A DNA stretch of 64,000 nucleotides, from the NCBI RefSeq assembly GCF_000147715.2, contig NC_017934.1:2232001-2296000 (forward strand). The letters are read 5' to 3'. The stretch comes from Mesotoga prima MesG1.Ag.4.2. Lineage in GTDB: Bacteria; Thermotogota; Thermotogae; Petrotogales; Kosmotogaceae. Below are positions 16,036 through 25,123 of the stretch, in pieces; the first letter of the stretch is position 1, and each line of letters starts with the position of its first letter. Below the pieces are notes generated by a model that saw only the letters and a list, made by a program, of their open reading frames with translations, did no database searches and was not told where the DNA came from. The translations under genes and the position numbers were made by a program.

Positions 16036-17590
16036 GATTGCGCCCCCCAAGCATTTTCTCGATAAATGGATTTCTGTATTTCGACCCCTTTCTTACTACC
16101 CCATCCAAACCTTTTCCTCCATGTGGGGATCTCTTGACGTTTGCAAAAGTGCCTCTTTCGAGCGTTTCAAAAAGACCTATCGATTCGATTTCCCTTAGCA
16201 GTTGAAGAGCTTCCTCAAGAACCGTCGCTGCTCTAGTCTGAATTACTCCGTTGTCTTTGAAGGTTATCTCATCGCCTAGATCGCGCAGATTGTTGAAAAC
16301 ATATCTTGCGTTTTCGATCGCAAGGTACCTATCGCTCATAAAAGGAGTGTGAATTGCCTCGGTAAGCATTCCCAGAAGCTGAATCCCTTGATTTGTCATT
16401 ATAGATATCACATTGAATAAGGTGTCCTGGGCGTAGCCCATAAAGATATTTCCAGTCATGAACTTTGTAGGGGGCATGTACTTCAAAGGTGCCTTCGGGA
16501 AGATCTCTCGACTCATTTGTGCTTGAGCAAGTTCATACAGAAAACCGTTTTCAATTGATGGATCCATTTCGAAGGCATGACCGAGCCCCATCTGCTCTTC
16601 GGGTATACCTGCCATGAGAGCCAGGCTTTCATTTATTAACTGAGAAGCGAGTACTGTGTGCGCTTCTTCAAAAGCATCTGCCGTCGTGAGGTAATTGTCT
16701 TCTCCTGTATTTATTATGACGCCCGCAAATCCATTTATTACTCTCGAAAAATACTGATCTATCAAAGTTCTCTTCATGTTTATGTCTCTGAATAGAATTC
16801 CGTAGAGAGCATCGTTCAACATTACATCCAGTCTTTCGATGGCTCCCACTGCAGCTATTTCCGGCATGCACAGACCGGAGCAGTAATTGCAAAGCCTTAT
16901 GTACCTACCGACCTCTTTTCCGGTGTCGTCGAGAGCCGACCTCATTATTCTGAAGTTCTCCTGTGTAGCGTATGTGCCTCCAAATCCTTCAGTTGTTGGC
17001 CCGTAAGGCACATAATCAAGGAGACTCTGGCCCGTAGACCTGATTACAGCAACTATGTCCGCTCCTTGTCTTGCGGCTGCTCTTGCCTGAATAACATCTT
17101 CGTAAATGTTTCCCGTCGCGACTATCACATACAGGTAGGGCTTTTTTCCCTCACCCAGTTCACCGATCAAAGACTCACGTTTTTCTCGATTCAACTGGAC
17201 TTTTCCTACAGCATCATTCACGAGTCGGTCGATGCGATCGAAAACTTCATCTTGAGATCTGTAACTCAGACTTCTGAGATCGAGTCTTCCAAATGAGATT
17301 TCTTCTGCAATCTTTTGCGGCGAAAGTCCCGTTTCGAGAATCGCATTTCCGATCACATAGGCAGCACCATCATTAATTAGGTTTGATGATTTAAGGTGAT
17401 CTACTACGACATTTGGGATTGGAATTCCATAATCGTCAACACCATCTATACCAAAAAACCTGCAGATCGCCCTCTCGATACTTACTGTCGTGTGCTCTTC
17501 AACAAAGTTATGAACTTCACTGGCAATCCTTTGGGCATAATCTCTTGCTTCTTTGACTTTGTTCATGTTCAGATTCAGCTTTCCATTCAT
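16028..17590 (-). CDS. kamD: Lysine 5,6-aminomutase, alpha subunit
   Basis: A 520-residue catalytic TIM-barrel subunit of the adenosylcobalamin- and PLP-dependent lysine 5,6-aminomutase. Family stretches include IDGVDDYGIPIPNVVVDHL, IRSTGQSLLDYVPYGPTTEGFGGT, YCSGLCMPEIAA and MGLGHAFEMDPSIENGFLYE. The length matches the family (about 515-520). The ATG at 17590 with GGAGAG 7 bases upstream overlaps the kamC stop as ATGA. It works with KamE in step two of lysine fermentation, after KamA. Confidence 0.96.
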   Translation of the reverse strand: MNGKLNLNMNKVKEARDYAQRIASEVHNFVEEHTTVSIERAICRFFGIDGVDDYGIPIPNVVVDHLKSSNLINDGAAYVIGNAILETGLSPQKIAEEISFGRLDLRSLSYRSQDEVFDRIDRLVNDAVGKVQLNREKRESLIGELGEGKKPYLYVIVATGNIYEDVIQARAAARQGADIVAVIRSTGQSLLDYVPYGPTTEGFGGTYATQENFRIMRSALDDTGKEVGRYIRLCNYCSGLCMPEIAAVGAIERLDVMLNDALYGILFRDINMKRTLIDQYFSRVINGFAGVIINTGEDNYLTTADAFEEAHTVLASQLINESLALMAGIPEEQMGLGHAFEMDPSIENGFLYELAQAQMSREIFPKAPLKYMPPTKFMTGNIFMGYAQDTLFNVISIMTNQGIQLLGMLTEAIHTPFMSDRYLAIENARYVFNNLRDLGDEITFKDNGVIQTRAATVLEEALQLLREIESIGLFETLERGTFANVKRSPHGGKGLDGVVRKGSKYRNPFIEKMLGGRNHG

Positions 17591-18963
17591 TCGCAACTCT
17601 CCTTCAGCTTTCTTATTATCAGTTCAACGAACTCTCTGTCTAATCCCATAAGACGCGCTATTGTTACTGCCTCCCTAGGAAAGGCCGCATTGCTTTCTAT
17701 TTCTACAAGTGAATGATCCACATAATAAGAGATTTCCCTTCCGATTTCATTTCTCATTCTTTCACGGTCAAGCCCTTTAATAATAAACAGCTTCGCTCCT
17801 TCAATCTCCAGGGCTTCTTCATAGTGGGATGTAAGGATGGTTCGACATCTCTGATTTCGACTAAGATACTCTGCCGAAGCCATAAGAAATGCCGGACCTT
17901 CTACGGGGTTTGTATTCCTTCCTATTTCATCAAACAAAAACAGGCCTCTGATATCCATATGGATTATCTCTAGAGCCTTCTTCAGATGGTCTACTTCTCC
18001 GGCGAACGATGACAGCCCATCCAAAAAAGACTGTTTGTCGCCACTGTAGTAGACAATCGCATCATATACAGGAATAAAGGCTCTCTTCGCTGGCACGAAA
18101 AGTCCATGCTGAAACATTGTCTGAAGGAGAGCAACAGTTCTGAGAAGAACCGATTTGCCGGTCATGTTGCCTCCGATAATAACGGATCTTCTGTCAAAAC
18201 TGGCGCTAAATGGTTGAAAACTCCTGCCGCTTTTGTTAAGGGATGCAGCTAATTCAGGATTGACCAGTTCTTCAAATTCATATTCTCCCGAACTGATTTC
18301 CGGTTTACTGAGACCGAGTTTCCTATTGAACTCTACTAGCGCTACGATCAGGTCAATCTTCCCGATTGTTGTTGCAGAGCTTTGAAGGTCTTCTCGATAA
18401 GTGATGAGCTTGCCGGAAAGATCAGCTCTTACTTTCTCTTCGATTTCAAAATTCAGACGGATAAGTTCATTGAGACTCGCTTCGTCATACTCTTCTCTAT
18501 TTCTCTGAAGTCTATAAAGCTTTTTTCTTACAACCGCGAGAGCATTATCTAACTTGTCAGAAATGTAGAAACTCTCTGTTCCAACATCGTCGGGATCTAG
18601 AAAAGAAAACACAACTGACAGGTCGGGAAGCTGCATCCACGAACTGCACTCTCCAATCTCACTTCTCAGTCTTTCTGACCAATAGGCGAAGCTCTTTATC
18701 TCAAACAGTTCAATATCGTCGAGAATCTTCCCAGGGGAGAGATTTGAAATAGTTCCCCTAATGTCCCGTACCCTCGCTAGAATAGACTTGAGGGACTCTA
18801 CTTGTGATTTTCTCTCGTTCACCTCAAGCTGTCTCTTGTGAAAAGCCTCTATATCCTCATCCCTTTTCAAGAAGGTCATAGCGCGCAATTCCTCTCTGCC
18901 CATAGGAGTAACGGGATCAATGAGAGAGAGGATGTACTCAAATCCACAATCCAAATACTTCAA
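17587..18963 (-). CDS. kamC: Lysine 5,6-aminomutase reactivase ATPase, MutS-like
   Basis: A 458-residue protein related to the C-terminal ATPase of MutS. Walker A is GGNMTGKSVLLRT, and GLFLFDEIGRNTNPVEG plus LTSHYEEALE supply Walker B and the His loop, as in MutS. The mismatch-recognition domain of MutS is absent. In lysine-fermenting bacteria such proteins occur in kam clusters and are annotated as the ATPase of a reactivase for the B12 enzyme. A TTG start at 18963 behind GGAGGAGAG overlaps the kamB stop as TTGA. Without its context it would be mistaken for a DNA-repair protein. Confidence 0.9.
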   Translation of the reverse strand: MKYLDCGFEYILSLIDPVTPMGREELRAMTFLKRDEDIEAFHKRQLEVNERKSQVESLKSILARVRDIRGTISNLSPGKILDDIELFEIKSFAYWSERLRSEIGECSSWMQLPDLSVVFSFLDPDDVGTESFYISDKLDNALAVVRKKLYRLQRNREEYDEASLNELIRLNFEIEEKVRADLSGKLITYREDLQSSATTIGKIDLIVALVEFNRKLGLSKPEISSGEYEFEELVNPELAASLNKSGRSFQPFSASFDRRSVIIGGNMTGKSVLLRTVALLQTMFQHGLFVPAKRAFIPVYDAIVYYSGDKQSFLDGLSSFAGEVDHLKKALEIIHMDIRGLFLFDEIGRNTNPVEGPAFLMASAEYLSRNQRCRTILTSHYEEALEIEGAKLFIIKGLDRERMRNEIGREISYYVDHSLVEIESNAAFPREAVTIARLMGLDREFVELIIRKLKESCE

Positions 18964-19964
18964 TTTGAACTCTCCTCCAAAACGTCTAGTACTGGCACAT
19001 CAATCTTGCTTTCAAGTGACTTTATAAGTTTATCTGATTGAATCTTGAACCCGTTCGGTGCTAACGGATTCACTGTGACTGCGATCAGGTGCGTCGGATG
19101 CAAGACTTCTAGGTGGCCTCCCGCTCTTTCATACTTTGCGAGAGTTAACTCGTCAAAGAAAACTTGTGAAAAATCCTTCAAGATGATTCTAGTATTCTTT
19201 TCTGCTAAGGCAAGAAGAACTGAACATGTAAGCGAACCATTAATGTAAATCGTTCTCCCGGCAAGTTCATGCTTCAAGGATTTTGCTGTTAATGGAGAAG
19301 GGCTTAATCTTTCGAAAACTCCGTCTTTCTCTACCCACAAACCGGTTCCTAGCGGAGCAATTCTTTTGTGGAGCTCGAGTTCTGTGCCTGGAAGAGAAAG
19401 CAATCTCACTACAAAACTGGTCTTCCTACACAGTTCCTCCAAATTCATCGATAATGCCGCACCGGTGGCGAGAATAACTCCGTCCGAAACTAGAGGCGTA
19501 CCCGGACTCATTCTTGAAGTTGAGCCGTCGATCAGTATCTTTTCACAACCGTAGGATCTCATTGTGTTTACAGCTTCACTCAGATATTCAAGAATAGATG
19601 GCCCCGATATTATGACTTTCCCATCGGCTTCCGCCCGCGCAAAAACCGTTCTTCCTAGAGGAGATCTGTAGTCTCTCAAATCTATTACGGTAGCAGAAAA
19701 ACTTCGATGACGGAAATCCCTCTCAGATGTGACGAAATAAGTCCCTCTGCTTAGAGTTATCTCCGGCTTCTCATTAAGGTAAACTTGGTCTCTCTTTTCA
19801 CCCTCTAGGCCGGTAGATGTTACTCCTGCAGTTGTGCCCTTTTCTCGAAATTCTTTTAGCATTTGGTTCAAAACAACAGTCTTTCCTGTATTCTTCTCAA
19901 GACCGATCACCGATATTACTTCAATTCCCTCGGCCAAATCTGATATTCTGATCCGACGCTTCAT
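18960..19964 (-). CDS. kamB: Lysine 5,6-aminomutase reactivase subunit KamB
   Basis: A 334-residue protein with an N-terminal P-loop (VIGLEKNTGKTVVLNQM, residues 19-35) and ILIDGSTSRMSPGTP further on, so a nucleotide-binding fold is likely. It matches KamB of lysine-fermentation clusters by position and composition; KamB and KamC are thought to exchange damaged cobalamin on aminomutase in an ATP-dependent way. Its ATG overlaps the maoC stop (ATGA) and its stop overlaps kamC. No other known domain is visible. Confidence 0.85.
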   Translation of the reverse strand: MKRRIRISDLAEGIEVISVIGLEKNTGKTVVLNQMLKEFREKGTTAGVTSTGLEGEKRDQVYLNEKPEITLSRGTYFVTSERDFRHRSFSATVIDLRDYRSPLGRTVFARAEADGKVIISGPSILEYLSEAVNTMRSYGCEKILIDGSTSRMSPGTPLVSDGVILATGAALSMNLEELCRKTSFVVRLLSLPGTELELHKRIAPLGTGLWVEKDGVFERLSPSPLTAKSLKHELAGRTIYINGSLTCSVLLALAEKNTRIILKDFSQVFFDELTLAKYERAGGHLEVLHPTHLIAVTVNPLAPNGFKIQSDKLIKSLESKIDVPVLDVLEESSN

Positions 19965-20371
19965 TCTCCCTCGAATAGTAGAAGCGCCTCTCCGTCAACT
20001 GCCATCTCTCCGTTGTTTTTTTCTACGGTTGTTCTTACAGATAATCTCTTTTTCTCAACTTTGATTTCGAGGATTTCTATAGTAATTAACACTTCTTCTT
20101 CAAGAAATATTGGTTTGAGGAATCTTACCTCCTGTTTCATGTATATGGAGCCGGGTCCAGGGAATTCATTTCCTAGAATCGCGGAAATTATCCCCACAGA
20201 CAGCATTCCATGAGCGATTCTTCTGCCAAAACGCGACTTTCTTGCGAATTCCTCATCTGTGTGAACGGGATTCCTGTCTCCGGTCAAGTTCGCAAAGGAG
20301 TCAACCATTTCGGCTGTAATTTTTCTTCTGGTTGAGAAACTCTGGCCCACGAAGAAGTCTTCGAATTTCAT
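19961..20371 (-). CDS. MaoC-like (R)-enoyl-CoA hydratase
   Basis: A 136-residue hot-dog-fold protein with the hydratase-2 motif [15 protein letters not shown], in which Asp and His are the catalytic pair, followed by [13 protein letters not shown]. PhaJ-type members hydrate crotonyl-CoA to (R)-3-hydroxybutyryl-CoA. The ATG at 20371 is chosen for the family start and AAGGTGAG upstream. It overlaps kamA (ATGA) and kamB (ATGA). Kal produces crotonyl-CoA, so this enzyme could act directly on the pathway product; standard kam clusters do not need it. Substrate inferred. Confidence 0.85.
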   Translation of the reverse strand: MKFEDFFVGQSFSTRRKITAEMVDSFANLTGDRNPVHTDEEFARKSRFGRRIAHGMLSVGIISAILGNEFPGPGSIYMKQEVRFLKPIFLEEEVLITIEILEIKVEKKRLSVRTTVEKNNGEMAVDGEALLLFEGE

Positions 20372-21636
20372 TTTCTCACCTTCTTCTCCTTCCACTTCTT
20401 TATCCTGTCTCTTCTTTGAAGTGTCGTAGGCTCGAAACTCATCGAATTTCCGTAAAGAAGATCTGATACTCCTGTGAACTCGTATTTCTCTCTGTACACT
20501 CTGTCATCAACATCGCTAGAAGTGTCATCTGGCTCATGATATGTGGTGATTACTCCTTCGTAGTTTCTCAGAACGACGACTCTGTCTGATTCGGAAATAT
20601 TGTACTGAGGCATTACTCGAATCTTACCGCCCCCACCTGGAGCGTCAACGACGAATGTTGGAACGCATAATCCCGACGTGTTGCCGATCAATGATTCCAT
20701 GATTCCAATACCTTTTCTAATTGAGGTTCTGAAATGACCGATTCCCTGAGAGAGATCACACTGATATATGTAATACGGTCTCACTCTGATCTTGACTAAC
20801 TGATGCACTAGTTCCATCATTATATATGGAGAATCGTTAACTCCTCTGAGGAGTACCGACTGGTTTCCCAGTGGTATACCTCCATCTGCGAGCATTTCGC
20901 ATGCCCTGGTTGAATCGGGAGTGATTTCGAGAGGATGATTGAAGTGAGTATTTATCCATACGGGATGATATTTTCTGATCATCTTCACGAGTTCTGGAGT
21001 AACTCTCTGTGGGAGAACGACGGGCGTCCTAGTTCCAATTCTAATAATCTCAACATGGGGGATCTCCCTGAGTTCGTTGAGAATGTACTCCAGATAATCG
21101 TCTCCAACAAGTAATGCGTCTCCCCCGGAAAGCAAGACATCTCTTACTTCAGGAGTTTCCCGGATATATTCAATAGCATCATCGATTTCCTTCCGGGTTC
21201 TCGCCCTGTCGAGCTGTCCAGCGAATCTTCTTCTAGTACAATGCCTGCAGTACATCGAACACTGGTCGGTTATAAGGAAGAGGACACGATCGGGGTATCT
21301 GTGAGTTAGTCCTGGTACAGGAGAGTCCTCATCTTCGTGAAGCGGATCTATCATATCCCATTTGTCGATTTTTAGCTCTTTGTCGGTTGGAACGGCCTGC
21401 CTTCGTATAGGGCATCTTTGATTATTGGGGTCCATCAGCGTTGCGTAGTAAGGTGTTATTGACATTCGTAGCGTTCTGAGACATTCGGCGACTCCATGAG
21501 CTTCTTCTTCGGTGATGTCGATAATCTGCCTTAACGCATCAACGGTCTTGACTCTGTTGGCTACCTGCCACCGCCAGTCACTCCACTGAGCAGGTGTTAC
21601 ATCTCTCCACATTGGTATTTCTCTGTAGTCACGCAT
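20368..21636 (-). CDS. kamA: Lysine 2,3-aminomutase
   Basis: A 422-residue radical-SAM, PLP-dependent enzyme that converts L-lysine to L-beta-lysine, the first step of lysine fermentation. The iron-sulfur motif is CSMYCRHC (Cys126, 130, 133), followed by [16 protein letters not shown] is the SAM-binding GGD segment, and [15 protein letters not shown] contains the PLP lysine. Length and the N-terminal [15 protein letters not shown] fit family members (416-425). Preceded by GAGGTGG; starts 10 bases after kdd. Its product feeds KamDE. Confidence 0.97.
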   Translation of the reverse strand: MRDYREIPMWRDVTPAQWSDWRWQVANRVKTVDALRQIIDITEEEAHGVAECLRTLRMSITPYYATLMDPNNQRCPIRRQAVPTDKELKIDKWDMIDPLHEDEDSPVPGLTHRYPDRVLFLITDQCSMYCRHCTRRRFAGQLDRARTRKEIDDAIEYIRETPEVRDVLLSGGDALLVGDDYLEYILNELREIPHVEIIRIGTRTPVVLPQRVTPELVKMIRKYHPVWINTHFNHPLEITPDSTRACEMLADGGIPLGNQSVLLRGVNDSPYIMMELVHQLVKIRVRPYYIYQCDLSQGIGHFRTSIRKGIGIMESLIGNTSGLCVPTFVVDAPGGGGKIRVMPQYNISESDRVVVLRNYEGVITTYHEPDDTSSDVDDRVYREKYEFTGVSDLLYGNSMSFEPTTLQRRDRIKKWKEKKVRK

Positions 21637-21646
21637 TTACGCCACC

Positions 21647-22678
21647 TCAAATGTATAGCTTTTGAAAAAGCCTTCTAATTTCACTAGATTCCCTTAAGAT
21701 TCCTAGCGCAAACTCAGCATGGCCCTTAGTATATCCATTCCCTATCATCATTGTAATATCCTTTCCAACACCTTCAGCGCCCAGCGCGGCTCTGGTAAAA
21801 GATGTAGCCATGCTGAAGAAATATACAATTCCGTTGTCTTTTGCACATAGAATAGACCCCATCTCTGTTCCGGGAACATTGACATTATTAATCACCACAT
21901 CACAGAGATCGCCTTGTGTAAACTCAGTGATTTTTTCATAGACTTCGAGAGGTTTTGTTGCATCGGCAATGATAACTTCGTGGGCAAGGCCAAGCTTTCG
22001 AATTCTCTCTGCATTCTCCACTGAATATTCTACTACAACAACCTTCCCCGAATCGCGACACTTCTTCATAGCTGCATAACAACAGAGTAAGCCGGATTTT
22101 CCGCCGCCTCCAAGAATTGCTACATTCATACCCTTTTTTACTAGTTTGTCAACCTGTGCCGGTGCACCAGCAACATCAAGTACCGCCAGGGCCATTTTAG
22201 GGGGGATATCTGACGGTAGCCGTGCGTAAATTCCGCTTTCAAATAACACTGCCTTTCCTTCAATATCTATCTGGTCCTTTTCGAGATGTACTTGAACAAT
22301 CCTTTCGATATTTAAAGGTGTCAGCGATAGCGAAACAAGAGACGCAATAGTATCGCCTATCTCTAAATCTCGTCTCAAAAGGTCTTTCCCGATCTTTGAC
22401 ACTTTTCCGATAAACATCCCCCCTGAACCCGTAACTGGATTCTGCAGCTTACCTCTCTCCCTTACTATATCCATAATCATGGACGAGATTTTTGTCACAT
22501 CATCTTCACAGGCTTCTCTTATCTGAGTAAAACTTGCCGAGTCCACGTTTAAAGTTGTGACGTCCACCAGGATTTCATTATCGTATAGGTCCAAAGAGTT
22601 GTCGATCCTTAACGCTGCCTGCGGAAGGAATCCCGCGGGCTCGATCACTCTGTGACTTCCATAAGGGCATCCTTTCAC
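21647..22678 (-). CDS. kdd: L-erythro-3,5-diaminohexanoate dehydrogenase
   Basis: A 343-residue NAD(P)-dependent enzyme that oxidatively deaminates 3,5-diaminohexanoate to 3-keto-5-aminohexanoate. The N terminus [19 protein letters not shown] is characteristic of Kdd, and the Rossmann motif is NVAILGGGGKSGLL. The start is GTG at 22678 (GTGA overlap with the kce stop) behind GGAGGAAG. Third dedicated step of lysine fermentation, between the aminomutases and the cleavage enzyme. Confidence 0.95.
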   Translation of the reverse strand: MKGCPYGSHRVIEPAGFLPQAALRIDNSLDLYDNEILVDVTTLNVDSASFTQIREACEDDVTKISSMIMDIVRERGKLQNPVTGSGGMFIGKVSKIGKDLLRRDLEIGDTIASLVSLSLTPLNIERIVQVHLEKDQIDIEGKAVLFESGIYARLPSDIPPKMALAVLDVAGAPAQVDKLVKKGMNVAILGGGGKSGLLCCYAAMKKCRDSGKVVVVEYSVENAERIRKLGLAHEVIIADATKPLEVYEKITEFTQGDLCDVVINNVNVPGTEMGSILCAKDNGIVYFFSMATSFTRAALGAEGVGKDITMMIGNGYTKGHAEFALGILRESSEIRRLFQKLYI

Positions 22679-23499
22679 TGATTCTTCCTCCTGATTCCAA
22701 GGATTTCTCTTGCTTCTTCGGGGCTGGCTACGTCCCTACCCAGTTCATTCGAAATTCTTACAACCCTCTCGACTAGTTGAGCGTTCGAAATTGCCAGCTC
22801 ACCTTTCTTGTAGTAGATATTGTCTTCGAAACCAACTCTAACATGCCCTCCAAGGAGAATAGCGGCAGTTGCCAGAACAAGCTCGTTCCTTCCAATTCCG
22901 GCCACCGTCCACGTGCTTCCTTGAGGAATTGCTCTCACCATGTGAATCAGATCTTCAATATTCCCGGGGCAAGCTCCAGGAACACCGAGGACAAAATCAA
23001 AATGTATGGGGCTATCTATCAAACCCTTCTTAAGCAATTTCAAAGCGTTTTCAATCATTCCCCTCTCGAAAACTTCAATCTCAGGTTTAATTCCTCTTGC
23101 TTTCATCTCCTGTGCGAAAGTTTCCATAGTATCCTGTGAATTGAAAAAAACATCTTCACCAAAGTTACAAGTACCTGCCGAAAGAGTCGCCATCTCAGGA
23201 TTGAGCTCTAGAGGCTGAGCCCTCTCTCTTACTTTGTGCCACACTGCTCCGCCAGTTGAAGGCTGAAAGATCAAATCGCATTTCTCTGCGATTCTCTCCT
23301 TGATTTCTCGGTAAACTTCTAAATTCTGCGTAGGTTTCCCCGAAGAATCCCTAGCGTGAATATGAACAATACTTGCTCCTGACAGAAAGCAGTCATACGC
23401 TGCATCAGCGATCTCTTCAGGAGAAATCGGAAGAGCGGGTTGCTGATCCTTCATTACTTCTGCGCCCGTTAATGCAGCAGTAATTATGAGTTTATTCAT
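22675..23499 (-). CDS. kce: 3-keto-5-aminohexanoate cleavage enzyme
   Basis: A 274-residue zinc-dependent BKACE-family enzyme. It combines 3-keto-5-aminohexanoate with acetyl-CoA to give acetoacetate and 3-aminobutyryl-CoA. Zinc ligands are seen in SIVHIHARD (two His) and the downstream Glu in [26 protein letters not shown] and [15 protein letters not shown] are family signatures. The ATG at 23499 with GAGGAAG upstream gives the family-standard [14 protein letters not shown] start; the longer frame runs into the kal gene. It overlaps kal by 8 bases. Confidence 0.96.
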   Translation of the reverse strand: MNKLIITAALTGAEVMKDQQPALPISPEEIADAAYDCFLSGASIVHIHARDSSGKPTQNLEVYREIKERIAEKCDLIFQPSTGGAVWHKVRERAQPLELNPEMATLSAGTCNFGEDVFFNSQDTMETFAQEMKARGIKPEIEVFERGMIENALKLLKKGLIDSPIHFDFVLGVPGACPGNIEDLIHMVRAIPQGSTWTVAGIGRNELVLATAAILLGGHVRVGFEDNIYYKKGELAISNAQLVERVVRISNELGRDVASPEEAREILGIRRKNQ

Positions 23500-23887
23500 A
23501 GCGCTTCCTCTGTCTGCTTTTCGGGACAACGCATGTCCCACTTGCCCTGCATACCAGTACTGGTTCTGACAGTAACTCTGCGGCAGAATCGTTTATTTCA
23601 GGCCTGGTCTGTACAACCTTGAATGCCTGAAACAACATTTTTCTGGATGTATTTCCGGACGAAATAATCTCTCCTGTGGCTTCAATGTAATCTCCCGCAT
23701 AAACCGGCGCGATAAATTCGATATTATCATAGGCCTTGAATAAGCCCTCGTCTCCATCGTTTCTTATAAGAAGTTCTGTGGCGACATCGCCAAACATCTG
23801 AAGGATTCTTGCCCCGTCAACTAGGTTGCCTCCATAGTGAGCATCGTTAAGACTCATTCGCAACCTGATCATGACTTTTGTCATCAT
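23492..23887 (-). CDS. kal: 3-aminobutyryl-CoA ammonia-lyase
   Basis: A 131-residue hot-dog-fold enzyme that removes ammonia from L-3-aminobutyryl-CoA to give crotonyl-CoA. The sequence [20 protein letters not shown] with a conserved Glu/Asp region, then [17 protein letters not shown], matches Kal proteins in kam clusters. Length is usual for the family. Two ATGs (23887, 23884) follow GAGGGGG. It is the first gene of the nine-gene operon; the 195-base spacer to the divergent nucleotidyltransferase must hold the promoter, though I see no good consensus match. Confidence 0.93.
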   Translation of the reverse strand: MMTKVMIRLRMSLNDAHYGGNLVDGARILQMFGDVATELLIRNDGDEGLFKAYDNIEFIAPVYAGDYIEATGEIISSGNTSRKMLFQAFKVVQTRPEINDSAAELLSEPVLVCRASGTCVVPKSRQRKRYE

Positions 23888-24106
23888 ATTCGCCCCCTCA
23901 TTTAATTGTGCCTCTAAATTGTGACGGTCGCAAAGCTTGAGGCCGGTGATTAAAGGCTTGTAGAGTCGAACATTCGTCTCTAAGTCTTTCTTCCTATTCT
24001 GTTATACACGATTTTTCCGAAAATAGCCTCCCGAACTTCACGGGGTAAAGGTCTGGCTTTCTGGTATGCTATAGATAACGGGATGCGGCGGGAAGGAGAG
24101 ATGTAT

Positions 24107-25111
24107 GTGGTAAGGACCTTGATAATGGCAGGCGGCATAGGTGAGAGGCTTTGGCCTGTAAGTGTTAAGAAAAGGCCAAAGCAGTTTCACAAGTTTGGTT
24201 CATCGAAGACAATGATTGAAGAGACTATTGAAAGAATGGAAAAGGTAACAGATGAGATAATCATTATAACAACAAGGGAGCAGTTTCCTTTGATGCAGTA
24301 CTATCTACCGCTCTTCCCGGGAGAGAACGTAATCTTTGAGCCCATGAGAAGAAATACAGCTCCCGCAATAGCATTGGGCAGTACCAGATTTAGCCCTGAT
24401 GACATCATGGTTGTCGTTCCCGCTGACCATGTTATAAGAGATGAAGAGAGTTTCCTCAAGACTCTGAATAAGGCAATCAAGTACGCCGAATCAAATGATT
24501 CGCTAGTTACGATAGGGATTACCCCCACTTATCCTTACACTGGTTATGGTTATATCGAGCGGGGGAATGCTGTTGATGATAATGAAGAAGTATATTCGGT
24601 AAAGAAGTTTCATGAAAAACCAGACTATGAAACTGCTCAGCATTATGTCCAATCCGGCAGATTTCTATGGAATTCCGGCATCTTTGTTTGGAAGAAGAGC
24701 GTTTTCGATTTGGAGCTCTCGAAGAACTTCCCGGATCTGTTTTCTGCAATTTCGGAGATTAGTAAGAGACCAGAAGACATAGAAAAGATCTACGAAAGGC
24801 TTCCAAAGATCTCAATTGATTATGGTTTGATGGAGAGGTCCTCAAAAGTAGCAACTGTACCGGCAAGTTTCTACTGGAACGATATTGGCTCGTGGGATGC
24901 AGTTTATGATTTGCTGATCAAAGACAAGAACGGGAATGCAGTCGAGGGGGAGTTTTCTCTAAAGGACGTGAAGAACTGCCTTTTGATAAATCATACCCAG
25001 AAGAAACTAGCCGTATCGGGAATTGAAGGCTTCATATTGGTAGCAACCAGTGAGGGAACGTTGGTTTGCAGACGAGGAGAGTCACAAGATATAAAGGAGA
25101 TAATAAAGTAA
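24107..25111 (+). CDS. Mannose-1-phosphate guanylyltransferase
   Basis: A 334-residue nucleotidyltransferase that makes GDP-mannose from GTP and mannose 1-phosphate for polysaccharide or glycan synthesis. The signature LIMAGGIGERLWPVS with KRPKQF holds the pyrophosphorylase motif, and FHEKPDYETA and DIGSWDAVYDL are conserved. The start is ambiguous: ATG at 24101 sits only 2 bases after GGAG, whereas the GTG at 24107 has 8-base spacing and gives a family-like start, so I use the GTG. Shorter than bifunctional ManC, with no isomerase domain. The next gene follows after 12 bases. Confidence 0.9.
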   Translation: MVRTLIMAGGIGERLWPVSVKKRPKQFHKFGSSKTMIEETIERMEKVTDEIIIITTREQFPLMQYYLPLFPGENVIFEPMRRNTAPAIALGSTRFSPDDIMVVVPADHVIRDEESFLKTLNKAIKYAESNDSLVTIGITPTYPYTGYGYIERGNAVDDNEEVYSVKKFHEKPDYETAQHYVQSGRFLWNSGIFVWKKSVFDLELSKNFPDLFSAISEISKRPEDIEKIYERLPKISIDYGLMERSSKVATVPASFYWNDIGSWDAVYDLLIKDKNGNAVEGEFSLKDVKNCLLINHTQKKLAVSGIEGFILVATSEGTLVCRRGESQDIKEIIK

Positions 25112-25123
25112 GGAGGAGAAAAA

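Noticed and set aside
17587-18963. A MutS DNA repair gene.
   Set aside because: The mismatch-recognition part is missing and the gene is embedded by overlap in a lysine-fermentation operon.
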